The position numbers and the translations under genes are program-made. From Bacillota bacterium (GTDB lineage Bacteria > Bacteroidota > Bacteroidia > Bacteroidales > Bacteroidaceae): a stretch of DNA of 34,628 bases. Location of the stretch: NCBI GenBank assembly GCA_023664625.1, contig JAMPFD010000022.1, forward strand, positions 1 through 34,628, in the 5' to 3' direction. Shown here piece by piece: positions 8,825-17,754 of the stretch (positions are counted from its first letter, which is position 1; every line of letters starts with the position of its first letter). The notes beneath the pieces were generated by a model. The model worked only from the letters and a program-made list of their open reading frames with translations, made no database searches and was not told the DNA's origin.

Positions 8825-10093
8825 ATGGCAATCGTAAAACCATTCAAGGGCATTCGCCCTCCAAAAGACTTAGTTGAGCAAGTGGAGTCACGTCCTTATG
8901 ACGTGCTAGACTCAGAAGAGGCGCGCGCAGAAGCTGGTAATAACGAAAAATCATTGTATCATATTATCAAACCGGAGATCAATTTTGAGCCGGGAACAAG
9001 TGAATATGATCCAAAGGTTTATGAGGAAGCTGCCAGACAGTTTCAGATGTTTCAGGACAAAGGATGGCTTGTGCAGGACACGAAAGAACAATACTATATT
9101 TATGCCCAAACGTCAAAGTTGCCTGCTAACGGTGGAAACGAGAAGACTCAGTATGGTCTTGTTGTCGGGGCATACTCTGGTGACTATGAGAGTGGCGTAA
9201 TAAAAAAGCATGAACTTACACGTCGTGACAAGGAAGAAGATCGTATGAAGCATGTTCGGGTGAACAATGCCAACATAGAACCAGTCTTTTTCGCATATCC
9301 GGACAATGATGTCTTGAATACTCTGATTATGAAGTATGCCAAGACGGAACCTGAATATGATTTTGTCGCACCGATTGACGGTTTCGGTCATAAATTGTGG
9401 GTTGTGTCTGACGAGGAGGATATTAATACCATCACGGAGGAGTTTGCAAAGATGCCGGCACTTTATATTGCGGATGGTCATCATCGTTCAGCTGCAGCCG
9501 CTCTTGTAGGTACGGAAAAGGCAAAGAATAATCCAAACCATAAAGGTGATGAAGAGTATAACTACTTTATGGCCGTGGCGTTTCAGGCTTCTCAGCTTAC
9601 AGTTCTTGACTATAATCGTGTGGTAAAGGATCTGAATGGTAATACAAGTGAACAGTTTGTAGAAAAACTCTCACAGAATTTTGTTGTTGAGAAGAAGGGG
9701 ACGGATGAATATCGTCCGCAGAGGCCTCACGAGTTTTCTCTATATCTTGACGGGGAGTGGTATTCTTTGAATGCTAAGCCTGGAACTTTTGACGAGAGTG
9801 ATCCTATTGGGGTGCTTGATGTGGACATATCGTCACGCCTCATCCTTCAGGATATCCTGGAGCTGGGAGATCTCCGTTCTTCACAGCGCATAGATTTTGT
9901 CGGTGGACTTCGTGGTCTCGGAGAATTGAAGCGCCGTGTTGACAGTGGTGAAATGCGTGCGGCCTTGGCTCTGTATCCGGTGTCAATGAAGCAGATAATG
10001 GATATTGCGGACTCTGGTAATATCATGCCGCCAAAGGCAACTTGGTTTGAGCCAAAACTACGTTCAGGATTGGTTATTCATAAACTTTCTTAA
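8825..10093 (+). CDS. DUF1015 family protein
   Basis: The 422-residue protein belongs to the DUF1015 family: it opens with IVKPFKGIRPPKDLVEQVES and PYDVLDSEEARAEA and has the family's most conserved block, IADGHHRSAAA (ADGHHR at residues 216-221). No signal peptide or membrane segment is seen. Family members often lie next to serC and serA in Bacteroidetes and Clostridia, and both genes are in this window, about 6.5 kb downstream. I recall proposals relating this fold to ParB-like free-serine kinases, but I am not certain that applies here, so no function is assigned. Its TAA shares an A with the next gene's ATG (TAATG), which suggests translational coupling with the YigZ protein. Confidence 0.93.
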   Translation: MAIVKPFKGIRPPKDLVEQVESRPYDVLDSEEARAEAGNNEKSLYHIIKPEINFEPGTSEYDPKVYEEAARQFQMFQDKGWLVQDTKEQYYIYAQTSKLPANGGNEKTQYGLVVGAYSGDYESGVIKKHELTRRDKEEDRMKHVRVNNANIEPVFFAYPDNDVLNTLIMKYAKTEPEYDFVAPIDGFGHKLWVVSDEEDINTITEEFAKMPALYIADGHHRSAAAALVGTEKAKNNPNHKGDEEYNYFMAVAFQASQLTVLDYNRVVKDLNGNTSEQFVEKLSQNFVVEKKGTDEYRPQRPHEFSLYLDGEWYSLNAKPGTFDESDPIGVLDVDISSRLILQDILELGDLRSSQRIDFVGGLRGLGELKRRVDSGEMRAALALYPVSMKQIMDIADSGNIMPPKATWFEPKLRSGLVIHKLS

Positions 10094-10689
10094 TGGAAGA
10101 CGTTTTTAAGACGATTGGCAAAGAGGGCGAGGGATTCTATTCCGAAAAGAGGAGTAAATTCCTCGCTTTTTCCCACCATGTGGAGACAGAAGCACAGGTG
10201 AAGAATATTATTGCCATGTATAGAAAAAAATATTACGATGCGCGTCATGTATGTTACGCTTACGTTATCGGAGTTGACGGCATTGGTGATGGTGTGCTTT
10301 TTCGTATGAATGATGATGGTGAGCCGTCATCTACGGCTGGTAAGCCGATTTACGGACAGCTTGTCAAGGCTGATCTTACAGACACACTTATTGTTGTCGT
10401 CAGATACTATGGCGGAGTAAACCTTGGTACATCAGGGCTCATGGTGGCATACCGAGAGGCAGCCTTGGATTGTATAAATAATTCTCTCATAGAGGAACGT
10501 ATCATAGAAGAGAGGGTGGAGTATACTTTTTCTTATCCGATGATGAATGATGTGATGAGGGTTGTCAAAGATCTGCAGCCTCGTATAGTGTCACAACAGT
10601 TTGATAATACATGCTCTATAACTTTGGCAATACGTAAGTCTTTAGTTCAACAGTTGAAATCTCGTTTAGAACAGTTGGTATTTAAGTGA
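10093..10689 (+). CDS. YigZ/IMPACT family protein (UPF0029)
   Basis: The 198-residue protein carries the IMPACT/YigZ N-terminal domain with the signature KSRF-like KRSKFLAFSHHV, then DARHVCYAYVIG, NDDGEPSSTAGKPI and VVVRYYGGVNLGTSGL, followed by a smaller C-terminal ferredoxin-like domain. Bacterial members are cytoplasmic; eukaryotic IMPACT modulates the GCN2 translation-control kinase, but the bacterial role is not settled. It begins on the last base of the DUF1015 stop codon, so the two are probably co-translated. A long hairpin terminator closes the transcript about 90 bp downstream. Confidence 0.93.
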   Translation: MEDVFKTIGKEGEGFYSEKRSKFLAFSHHVETEAQVKNIIAMYRKKYYDARHVCYAYVIGVDGIGDGVLFRMNDDGEPSSTAGKPIYGQLVKADLTDTLIVVVRYYGGVNLGTSGLMVAYREAALDCINNSLIEERIIEERVEYTFSYPMMNDVMRVVKDLQPRIVSQQFDNTCSITLAIRKSLVQQLKSRLEQLVFK

Positions 10690-10777
10690 TATACTTCAGG
10701 CAGATTTTATGTTCTGATATCTATTATCTTGGAATATAGAGACATAAATACTTGTACATAAGTGCTATTGCTAAAAC

Positions 10778-10836
10778 AAAGACCGTAACGATTCGTGGCG
10801 TAGAAGATTTGCCATGCGAATTGTTACGGTCTTTTG
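10778..10836 (+). terminator. Intrinsic terminator after the YigZ gene
   Basis: The arms 10778-10795 and 10817-10834 (AAAGACCGTAAC core) pair over 18 positions with one G-U wobble, and the loop adds TGGC/GCCA (10796-10799 and 10811-10814). The hairpin ends in CTTTTG on the plus strand, giving a short U-tract. On the minus strand an A-rich flank also allows it to work in the other direction, but no gene needs that. Confidence 0.85.
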
Positions 10837-11167
10837 TTCTGTAATCCGTTATGTTTTTTTTGTTCTCTGTGTTATTGCTTTTGTGATAATGTGATAGGTC
10901 AATAATGTTTGCATATAACTTTATTTGAAATATAGGGGCGTATTTGCTGTTGCTCTGTTATAGTTGTGCTTTGGTAATTAGCATCAGTTATGCGGTAATA
11001 TCTCAAGAAGAACAAACTTTATGTATACGTTTTTTTGTAAAAAAGCCTAAAAAACATGTTTTTTTTTGATTTGGCGGTTTTTATGTCTGAAAAAAGTGCT
11101 AAATTTGTATCTTAATATAAACAGGTAAAACTTGTCAAAACGAAAATAAATAACTAAATACGCTAAA
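10837..11167. other. Gene-free region upstream of gyrA with symmetric A/T tracts
   Basis: No credible coding sequence is seen in this stretch. Near the gyrA end there are two back-to-back A/T-tract symmetries: T7-GT-A6 at 11030-11044 and a perfect 16-bp palindrome AAAAAACATGTTTTTT at 11049-11064. These lie 36-70 bp upstream of the likely -7 element. Such tracts favour DNA curvature, which could matter for a gene encoding a topoisomerase, but that is inference. Confidence 0.5.
11100..11107 (+). promoter_or_regulatory. Putative -7 promoter element of gyrA
   Basis: TAAATTTG matches TAnnTTTG and lies about 60 bp upstream of the gyrA ATG. The nearest upstream TTTG (11070-11073) is 26 bp away, longer than the usual 19-21 bp, so the -33 element is weak or absent. 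Confidence 0.5.
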
Positions 11168-13729
11168 ATGGATATAACGCAGACTGTTGATAATGACAGA
11201 ATTCTTCAGATAGACATCGAGCAGGAAATGAAGTCTAGTTACATTGACTACTCAATGTCTGTCATCGTAGCACGTGCTCTTCCTGATGTGCGGGACGGCT
11301 TTAAGCCGGTCCACCGCCGCATATTGTACGGTATGATGGGTATAAACAATGTGAGCAATCAGCCATATAAGAAATGTGCCCGTATCGTTGGTGAGGTTCT
11401 TGGTAAGTATCACCCTCATGGAGACAGTTCTGTCTATGGAGCATTGGTGCGTCTGGCGCAAGATTGGAACATGCGTTACACTCTTGTTGACGGCCAGGGT
11501 AACTTCGGTTCCATAGACGGTGACTCCGCAGCAGCAATGCGATATACGGAGTGTCGTCTTTCAAAGATGGGTGAGCATATAATGGATGACTTGGAGAAGG
11601 ATACCGTTGATATGATGAACAATTTCGACGACTCCCTCCAAGAACCTACTGTTATGCCTACAAAGGTGCCTAATCTTCTTGTGAATGGCGGTAATGGTAT
11701 TGCTGTCGGTATGGCTACCAATATGCCGACACATAATCTTGGTGAGGTGATTGATGGCTGTTGTGCGTATATTGACAATCCTGAGATTGATACTGATGGC
11801 CTGATGCAATATATTAAGGCTCCGGATTTCCCTACAGGAGCATATATATATGGTATCCAGGGGGTCAAGGATGCTTACGAAACCGGTCGTGGACGCATTA
11901 TTATGCGTGCGAAGGCTGAGATAGAAAGCGATGATACACATGACAAGATTGTCATAACTGAAATTCCTTATGGAGTAAATAAGGCTCAGCTGATAGAATA
12001 CATTGCAGAACTTGTCAAAGAGGGTAAGATTGACGGCATCTCAAACGTAAATGACGAGACTGGTCGTCAAGGTATGCGTATTGTTGTTGACTGTAAGAAA
12101 GATGCCAATGCAAATGTTATTCTGAACAAACTGTTTAAGATGACGGCTTTACAAAGCTCATTTTCTGTCAATAATATTGCACTCGTTAAAGGACGTCCGC
12201 GTCTTTTGACATTGAAAGAATGTGTGAAATACTTTGTGGAGCATCGTCATGATGTTACTATCCGTCGTACTAAGTATGATCTTAAAAAGGCGCAGGAGCG
12301 TGCACATCTTCTTGAAGCTCTAATTATAGCCTGCGATAATATAGACGAGGTCGTGCGTATTATCCGTGGTTCCAAGACTCCTGCTGTGGCTGTGCAGAAC
12401 TTGATGGAACGTTTCCAGTTTGACGAGGTGCAGGCAAGATATGTTGTGGATATGCGTCTGTCCCAGTTGACAGGTCTTAGGATGGATCAGCTTCATAATG
12501 AATATGATGAGCTTATGAAGACGATAGACTACTTGCAGTCTGTTTTGGATAATCCTGAGCTTTGTAAGAAAGTTATGAAAGATGAGCTTCAGGAAGTGAA
12601 GGAAAAATATGGTGATGAACGCCGTACGGAAATAAAATACTCTTCGGAAGAATTTAATCCTGAAGATTTCTATCCAAATGATCCAGTTGTGGTTACCATA
12701 TCACATTTGGGATACATTAAGCGTACTCCTCTTTCTGAGTTCCGTGAGCAGGCCCGTGGGGGCGTGGGTTCGAAGGGGGCATCACATCGAAATCAGGATT
12801 TTACAGAGTTTATTTATCCGGCAACTCTTCACAATACAATGCTTTTCTTTACAAAGAAGGGCCGTTGCTATTGGCTCAAGTGCTATGAACTTCCAGAAGG
12901 AGGAAAGGATTCCAAGGGCCGTGCCATACAGAATATGCTTAACATTGATGCAGACGATTCCGTACAGTCAATATTACGTCTCCGTGGTTTGAATGACGAA
13001 GAATTTGTCCGCAATCATTATGTCGTCTTCTGTACAAAGAAAGGAACAGTAAAGAAGACATGCCTGGAGCAGTATTCCCGTCCACGTGCGAATGGTGTGA
13101 TAGCCATAAACCTCGTAGATGGAGATGATCTTGTTGATGTACGCCTTACAAATGGACAGAACGAACTTATCATGGCATCCCGTAATGGTCGTGCCTGCCG
13201 TTTCAATGAGAACGATATACGTACTATGGGACGTGTTTCCACAGGCGTGCGCGGCATGCGTCTTGATGGTGATGATGACGAGGTCGTAGGTATGGTGGTC
13301 GTTAACCAACCTTTGGAAGAGTCTATTCTTGTTGTGTCAGAAAAGGGTTATGGCAAGCGTACTCCAATTGATATGGAGAACCATGAAACAGAAGGCGGCA
13401 TAGACCATATTTATCGTATCACAGCGCGTGGAGGTAAGGGTGTAAAGACTTTGGACATTACACCAAAGACGGGCAAACTTGTAGCCATAAAGAATGTGAA
13501 AGATGAAAATGACCTTATGATTATAAATAAATCAGGTATTACAATTCGTCTCTCTGTTCAGGAATGCCGTCTTCAGGGACGTGCGACTCAGGGCGTGCGT
13601 CTCATAAACCTTGAAAAGAAGAATGATGTCATTGCTTCTGTATGCAAGGTTCTCGGACAAGCCTCCGTTGAGTTGCTTAATCAAAATGGATCTGGTGAAA
13701 CTGAGACTTCAGTGCAAACGGAAAACTAA
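11168..13729 (+). CDS. gyrA: DNA gyrase subunit A
   Basis: GyrA is the breakage-reunion subunit of DNA gyrase, which introduces negative supercoils with GyrB. The 853-residue protein begins with the usual EMKSSYIDYSMSVIVARALP, has the catalytic tyrosine Y126 in AAMRYTECRLS, and a quinolone-pocket segment YHPHGDSSVYGALV in which the positions equivalent to E. coli S83 and D87 are S87 and G91. A GyrA-box-like QARGGVGSKG near residue 527 starts the C-terminal beta-pinwheel and supports gyrase rather than topoisomerase IV. The protein ends with a short polar tail. The TPR gene follows after 28 bp and is likely co-transcribed. Confidence 0.97.
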   Translation: MDITQTVDNDRILQIDIEQEMKSSYIDYSMSVIVARALPDVRDGFKPVHRRILYGMMGINNVSNQPYKKCARIVGEVLGKYHPHGDSSVYGALVRLAQDWNMRYTLVDGQGNFGSIDGDSAAAMRYTECRLSKMGEHIMDDLEKDTVDMMNNFDDSLQEPTVMPTKVPNLLVNGGNGIAVGMATNMPTHNLGEVIDGCCAYIDNPEIDTDGLMQYIKAPDFPTGAYIYGIQGVKDAYETGRGRIIMRAKAEIESDDTHDKIVITEIPYGVNKAQLIEYIAELVKEGKIDGISNVNDETGRQGMRIVVDCKKDANANVILNKLFKMTALQSSFSVNNIALVKGRPRLLTLKECVKYFVEHRHDVTIRRTKYDLKKAQERAHLLEALIIACDNIDEVVRIIRGSKTPAVAVQNLMERFQFDEVQARYVVDMRLSQLTGLRMDQLHNEYDELMKTIDYLQSVLDNPELCKKVMKDELQEVKEKYGDERRTEIKYSSEEFNPEDFYPNDPVVVTISHLGYIKRTPLSEFREQARGGVGSKGASHRNQDFTEFIYPATLHNTMLFFTKKGRCYWLKCYELPEGGKDSKGRAIQNMLNIDADDSVQSILRLRGLNDEEFVRNHYVVFCTKKGTVKKTCLEQYSRPRANGVIAINLVDGDDLVDVRLTNGQNELIMASRNGRACRFNENDIRTMGRVSTGVRGMRLDGDDDEVVGMVVVNQPLEESILVVSEKGYGKRTPIDMENHETEGGIDHIYRITARGGKGVKTLDITPKTGKLVAIKNVKDENDLMIINKSGITIRLSVQECRLQGRATQGVRLINLEKKNDVIASVCKVLGQASVELLNQNGSGETETSVQTEN

Positions 13730-13757
13730 CACAATAATTAACTAAACACATTCAACT

Positions 13758-14972
13758 ATGAAGAAAATTATGTTGATGGCTGCTACAGTGATGATGTCGC
13801 TTGCAGCAAACGCACAGAATCCTGACGGCCTCAAGCAGGTGATGGCGGCTTCCAAGTACAGTGAGGCTAACGAACTGCTGAAGACGGCTTCTGCGACTAT
13901 GCTCAGCACAGAGAAGGCTAAGGCTTATAATAAACTTGTTGACTTGGCTATCGCAGAGTGCACAAAGGCTGAGGAAAATGCAGTGAAAGCACAGCTGGCA
14001 AAGGATGATGCTGACATGAATAAGCAGAATGCAAAGAAAGCGAAGGCAGCTTACAATGCTGTGAAAAACGCGATGCTTTGTAATGATGCCGACAATGAAC
14101 CAAATGAGAAAGGACAGGTAAAGCCAAAGTTCCAGACAAAGAATGCGGCACGTATCATTCCTGTTCGTAACACTCTTATCAATAGTGGTTTGGATTCGTA
14201 CAATTCTAAAGACTATGCTGCTGCTCAGAAGTATTTCGGCCTGTTTGCAGAATCTCGCCAGGATCCACTGTTTGCAAAGACAGATTTCTCTGCAGAAACA
14301 AACTATGGCCAGATTTGCTACTATGCTGCACTCGCTGCTTATTTTAATAAAGATGCGAAGAAGTGCTCAAAGTATGCAGATTATGCATTGAATTCCGGTG
14401 ACAAGGAAATTGTCAATGATGCTATTACCGTAAAACTTGGTTCATTGGAGGAGCAGGCAAAGGCTGGGCAGATTGATACATTGAAGTATATCAGCAATGT
14501 TAAGAAATTGTCTAAGGATTATCCTGAGAATGAAGGAGTCTTTGGAAAGTTAGTGGCTCTTTACGATGAGTCTGGTGACAAGGATGGCGCACAGAAGGTT
14601 CTCTGTGCACGTCTCAAGGAGAATCCGAATGATGCTATGGCTAACGCTTATGTTGGTCAGAATGCACAGTCAGAGAATAAATATGACGAAGCTATTGCCG
14701 CTTATGAGAAAGCACTTCAGGCAAAACCGGATTTCCTTGCAGCAAAACTTAATGTGGGTATTTGCTATCTCGGCAAGGCTGCTGCTGCCATTGACGCAAA
14801 CTCAGATGCGCGTGGTAATGTAAAGCCGGAGGCTAAGGATGGTATCGTTGCTGATCTCAACAAGGCTAAGACTCTTATTGAGGAAGTTAAGACTGCGGAT
14901 CCTGATAAGGGGCAAGTTAATTGGACTTATCCGCTTGAGCGTGTGAACTATATTCTTGAGAATATCAAATAA
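13758..14972 (+). CDS. Secreted tetratricopeptide-repeat protein
   Basis: The 404-residue protein has a clear signal peptide (MKKIMLMAATVMMSLAANAQ) and so is exported, probably to the periplasm. The body is alpha-helical and rich in A, K and D. The best TPR unit lies near residues 285-330 (YVGQNAQSENKYDEAIAAYEKAL, then AAKLNVGICYLGKAAAA). There is no enzymatic motif. It starts 28 bp after gyrA with no clear promoter between. The next gene encodes a diverged copy: both share a conserved middle block (GQVKPKFQTKNA here, GRVQLRFRKKHA there, followed by PLFxxxDF). TPR proteins are protein-binding scaffolds; the partner is unknown. Confidence 0.85.
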   Translation: MKKIMLMAATVMMSLAANAQNPDGLKQVMAASKYSEANELLKTASATMLSTEKAKAYNKLVDLAIAECTKAEENAVKAQLAKDDADMNKQNAKKAKAAYNAVKNAMLCNDADNEPNEKGQVKPKFQTKNAARIIPVRNTLINSGLDSYNSKDYAAAQKYFGLFAESRQDPLFAKTDFSAETNYGQICYYAALAAYFNKDAKKCSKYADYALNSGDKEIVNDAITVKLGSLEEQAKAGQIDTLKYISNVKKLSKDYPENEGVFGKLVALYDESGDKDGAQKVLCARLKENPNDAMANAYVGQNAQSENKYDEAIAAYEKALQAKPDFLAAKLNVGICYLGKAAAAIDANSDARGNVKPEAKDGIVADLNKAKTLIEEVKTADPDKGQVNWTYPLERVNYILENIK

Positions 14973-15090
14973 TTGATTTGCAGTCTACGTGTCATTTGGA
15001 ATTCGTCATTAACTGGTGCTTATATTTGCTTTATTGATACATGGCCATGATATGAAAGCATTATGATAGATGACTGAGTATGTTAATGTA

Positions 15091-15135
15091 AACGGGAATA
15101 TAACCTATGTATAATGGTTATATTCCCGTTGGTTT
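15091..15135 (+). terminator. Intrinsic terminator after the gyrA-TPR unit
   Basis: AACGGGAATATAACC (15091-15105) and GGTTATATTCCCGTT (15116-15130) form a perfect 15-bp stem with a 10-nt loop, followed by GGTTTTGT. It sits 118 bp after the TPR gene's stop and ahead of an independent promoter, so it separates the two TPR transcripts. Confidence 0.85.
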
Positions 15136-15186
15136 TGTATTCTCGTATTTATGTTTCTTACTTTGTGCTAAATAAATGTATTATCT

Positions 15187-15218
15187 TTTGGAAGTTTGGG
15201 AAAAATGATATAATTTTG
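15187..15218 (+). promoter_or_regulatory. Bacteroidetes-type promoter of the second TPR gene
   Basis: TTTG (15187-15190) and TAATTTTG (15211-15218) are separated by exactly 20 bp, the classical -33/-7 arrangement of Bacteroidetes sigma-ABfr promoters. The -7 box lies 27 bp before the ATG at 15246. This also rules out the upstream in-frame start at 15114, which falls within the terminator hairpin. Confidence 0.8.
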
Positions 15219-15245
15219 CATTGCAAAAGAAAGAATGTAGTGCAA

Positions 15246-16472
15246 ATGATAAATAAGATAATTATATTGTTGTTTTGGGTATCTTACGGAACTTATAGTT
15301 TCGCTCAGAAAGCGGATATTCTTGAGGCTCGTACATGCCTTAAAGGTAATAAGAATCTTGATAAGGCAGAAGCTTTGATGAGGAAAGTTGTTGCTATGCC
15401 GGAACAAAAAGAGAAGGACAGACTTGCAAATTATGCTCTCTTGGCAGATATTGTTAAAAAGGAATATGAGAATTACAACGAAAGCCTTTATCTTAAGCAA
15501 TTGAAAGATACGTCTGCAATATTCTTGTCTTTACGCAATATGATAGATACATTTGAATCTTTGGATTCCATAGACGCATTACCAGACAAGAAAGGCAGGG
15601 TTCAATTGCGTTTCCGTAAGAAGCATGCAGAGTACCTGAATTTATTTAGAAAGAACTTGATTCGTGGTGCGCAGTATTACATTGCAAAACAGAAATATGA
15701 TGAAGCATATGAATGTCTTGATACATATCTTGACTGCCACATACAGCCTTTGTTCTCAAGTTTTGATTTCGCACATACCGATACTATAGCTCCGCGAGTT
15801 GCATATCTTGCAGTATTCTGTGCCTATAAGGAGAAAAATTATGACGGTGTGAAGAAATATGAGGATAAAGCTCTTGCCTATGATGCAAAAGCGTCTCATG
15901 CGTTGATGATATTATACAACAGCTATGCGGAGCAAAGCAATATGGAACGAGCGGTGGAGTATTTGAAAATCGGCTTTGGCCGGCATTCTGAAAATACATT
16001 TTTTTTCCCACGTTTAGTGGATTACTATGCGGCAATCAACAAAATAGATACTGTGCAGGCTATTGTAGAGAAGGCCTTGGACATGGAACCGGGAAATCTT
16101 TTTTACCGTCTTGCAAAGAATACCCTGCAATTAAATAAAGGTGAATATGACGAATGCATAGCCTTGGGAGATTCGATTATTCATAATAACGACAAAATTG
16201 CAGTTGCGTATTTTAATGTCGGCTCGTCCTATTTCAATAAAGCTCTCCTGAGAAGCAAGGAAGGTAAAGAGTCAAAAGCAAAGCGTGATGAGGTTAATGA
16301 ATATTACAGACAGGCTCTGCCGTATGTCGAACGATATAGATTACTTCGCCCACGACAGCAGAAAAAGTGGATTCCACTCCTCTACACCATTTACTTTAAC
16401 CTTAATATGGGCGAAAAGTTTGAAGAAATAGACAACTTGGTAAAAAGCACGGAAATAAATGATAAAAAGTGA
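15246..16472 (+). CDS. Secreted TPR protein, paralogue of the preceding TPR protein
   Basis: From ATG 15246 the protein has 408 residues and a signal peptide (MINKIIILLFWVSYGTYSFAQ). It contains helical repeat sequence, including the TPR-like stretches AEQSNMERAVEYLKIGF and YFNVGSSYFNKALL. The middle block GRVQLRFRKKHAEYLNLFRKN and the later QPLFSSFDF line up with the 13758-14972 protein, so the two are tandem paralogues that have diverged strongly. The annotated length, export and position of the repeats match. It has its own promoter. No catalytic residues are evident and the role is unknown; a partner-binding or assembly role for an envelope protein is a guess. Confidence 0.82.
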   Translation: MINKIIILLFWVSYGTYSFAQKADILEARTCLKGNKNLDKAEALMRKVVAMPEQKEKDRLANYALLADIVKKEYENYNESLYLKQLKDTSAIFLSLRNMIDTFESLDSIDALPDKKGRVQLRFRKKHAEYLNLFRKNLIRGAQYYIAKQKYDEAYECLDTYLDCHIQPLFSSFDFAHTDTIAPRVAYLAVFCAYKEKNYDGVKKYEDKALAYDAKASHALMILYNSYAEQSNMERAVEYLKIGFGRHSENTFFFPRLVDYYAAINKIDTVQAIVEKALDMEPGNLFYRLAKNTLQLNKGEYDECIALGDSIIHNNDKIAVAYFNVGSSYFNKALLRSKEGKESKAKRDEVNEYYRQALPYVERYRLLRPRQQKKWIPLLYTIYFNLNMGEKFEEIDNLVKSTEINDKK

Positions 16473-16512
16473 CAATAAATATACTGGGTGATATAATAAT
16501 GTACACAGAATA

Positions 16513-16544
16513 TTTGCTTATATCGGCAAAATGTTGTAATTTTG
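16513..16544 (+). promoter_or_regulatory. Bacteroidetes-type promoter of serC
   Basis: TTTG (16513-16516) and TAATTTTG (16537-16544) are 20 bp apart, a consensus-quality -33/-7 pair. The -7 box lies 52 bp before the serC ATG. The leader between is A-rich with no recognised riboswitch. Confidence 0.8.
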
Positions 16545-16596
16545 TAACGAAATAAAGACAGAAATAAGATAACAACTTATATAAACTCATTAAAAA

Positions 16597-17664
16597 ATGA
16601 AGAAGTACAACTTTAATGCTGGTCCTTCAATTCTCCCACGTGAGGTTATTGAGCAGACTGCGGCAGCTTGTCTTGATTTTGACAACTCAGGACTTTCACT
16701 TATGACAATCAGCCACCGTGCTAAGAATTTCCAACCGGTAGTAGACGAGGCTGAGGCACTTTTTAAGGAACTCCTCGACATCCCTGAGGGGTATAAGGTG
16801 CTGTTCCTTGGTGGTGGCGCTTCACTGGAGTTCTGCATGATACCTTACAACTTCCTTGAAAAGAAGGCCGCTTATCTCAACACCGGTGTATGGGCAACGA
16901 AGGCCATGAAGGAGGCTAAACTTTTTGGTGAAGTTGTTGAGGTGGCAAGTTCAGCAGACAAGAACTTCACATATATCCCAAAGAATTTTGAGATTCCTGC
17001 AGATGCTGATTATCTCCATATAACATCCAACAATACTATCTATGGTACGGAACTCCGAAAGGATATAGACTCTCCTGTTCCTCTTATCGCAGACATGTCT
17101 TCAGACATATTCTCACGTCCAGTTGATGTCAGCAAGTATGCCCTTATCTATGGTGGAGCTCAGAAGAACCTTGCAATGGCAGGTGTGACCTTTGTCATTG
17201 TGAAGGAAGATGCACTTGGAAAGGTTTCACGCCAGATCCCTACGATGCTTGACTACCGTACACATGTAAAGAAAGGCTCAATGTTCAACACTCCTCCTGT
17301 AGTGCCAATATATTCAGCTCTCATGAACCTGCGGTATATAAAGGCACATGGTGGTGTTGAGGCTATGGAGAAACTTGCTCACGAGCGTGCAAAGATTGTC
17401 TATGGCGAAATAGACCGCAACAAACTCTTTGTCGGTACTGCGGAGGAAGACAGCCGCTCATTGATGAACCTTACATTTGTACTGAAGCCGGAGTATCAGG
17501 AACTTCAGGAGGAATTTATGGCATTTGCCACATCAAAGGGCATGGTCGGAATCAAGGGACACCGTGATGTCGGCGGTTTCCGCGCTTCTTGCTATAATGC
17601 TATGAGCATTGAGGGTTGTGAGGCACTCGTTGCCTGCATGAAAGAGTTTGAGGCAAATCACTAA
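16597..17664 (+). CDS. serC: Phosphoserine aminotransferase
   Basis: SerC transfers the amino group of glutamate to 3-phosphohydroxypyruvate, the second step of serine synthesis, and also acts in pyridoxal phosphate synthesis. The 355-residue protein starts with [16 protein letters not shown], has the substrate/PLP segments [10 protein letters not shown] and [11 protein letters not shown], and the PLP lysine K190 in [12 protein letters not shown]. Length is typical. It is transcribed from a strong promoter and followed by serA after 90 bp, with a stem-loop between them. Confidence 0.97.
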   Translation: MKKYNFNAGPSILPREVIEQTAAACLDFDNSGLSLMTISHRAKNFQPVVDEAEALFKELLDIPEGYKVLFLGGGASLEFCMIPYNFLEKKAAYLNTGVWATKAMKEAKLFGEVVEVASSADKNFTYIPKNFEIPADADYLHITSNNTIYGTELRKDIDSPVPLIADMSSDIFSRPVDVSKYALIYGGAQKNLAMAGVTFVIVKEDALGKVSRQIPTMLDYRTHVKKGSMFNTPPVVPIYSALMNLRYIKAHGGVEAMEKLAHERAKIVYGEIDRNKLFVGTAEEDSRSLMNLTFVLKPEYQELQEEFMAFATSKGMVGIKGHRDVGGFRASCYNAMSIEGCEALVACMKEFEANH

Positions 17665-17680
17665 TCTATTTATATTTATC

Positions 17681-17720
17681 TGTCCTGAATATTCCTAATC
17701 GAATTGGAGTGTTCAGGACA
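17681..17720 (+). other. Stem-loop between serC and serA
   Basis: TGTCCTGAA (17681-17689) pairs perfectly with TTCAGGACA (17712-17720). Inside, ATTCC and GGAGT can add five pairs including one wobble. It is followed by ATATTGTTT, only a weak U-tract, so it could act as a partial terminator, an mRNA-end stabiliser for serC, or a serA-control element. The upstream in-frame start of serA at 17704 lies inside it, which argues for the ATG at 17755. Confidence 0.55.
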
Positions 17721-17754
17721 ATATTGTTTAACATCCATTTTAATATATATTCCT

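Noticed and set aside
11408..11450. Quinolone-resistance type change in GyrA (glycine at the E. coli D87 position)
   Set aside because: The serine at the more important position is kept, and glycine here appears to be a normal variant in Bacteroidales gyrases as far as I recall.
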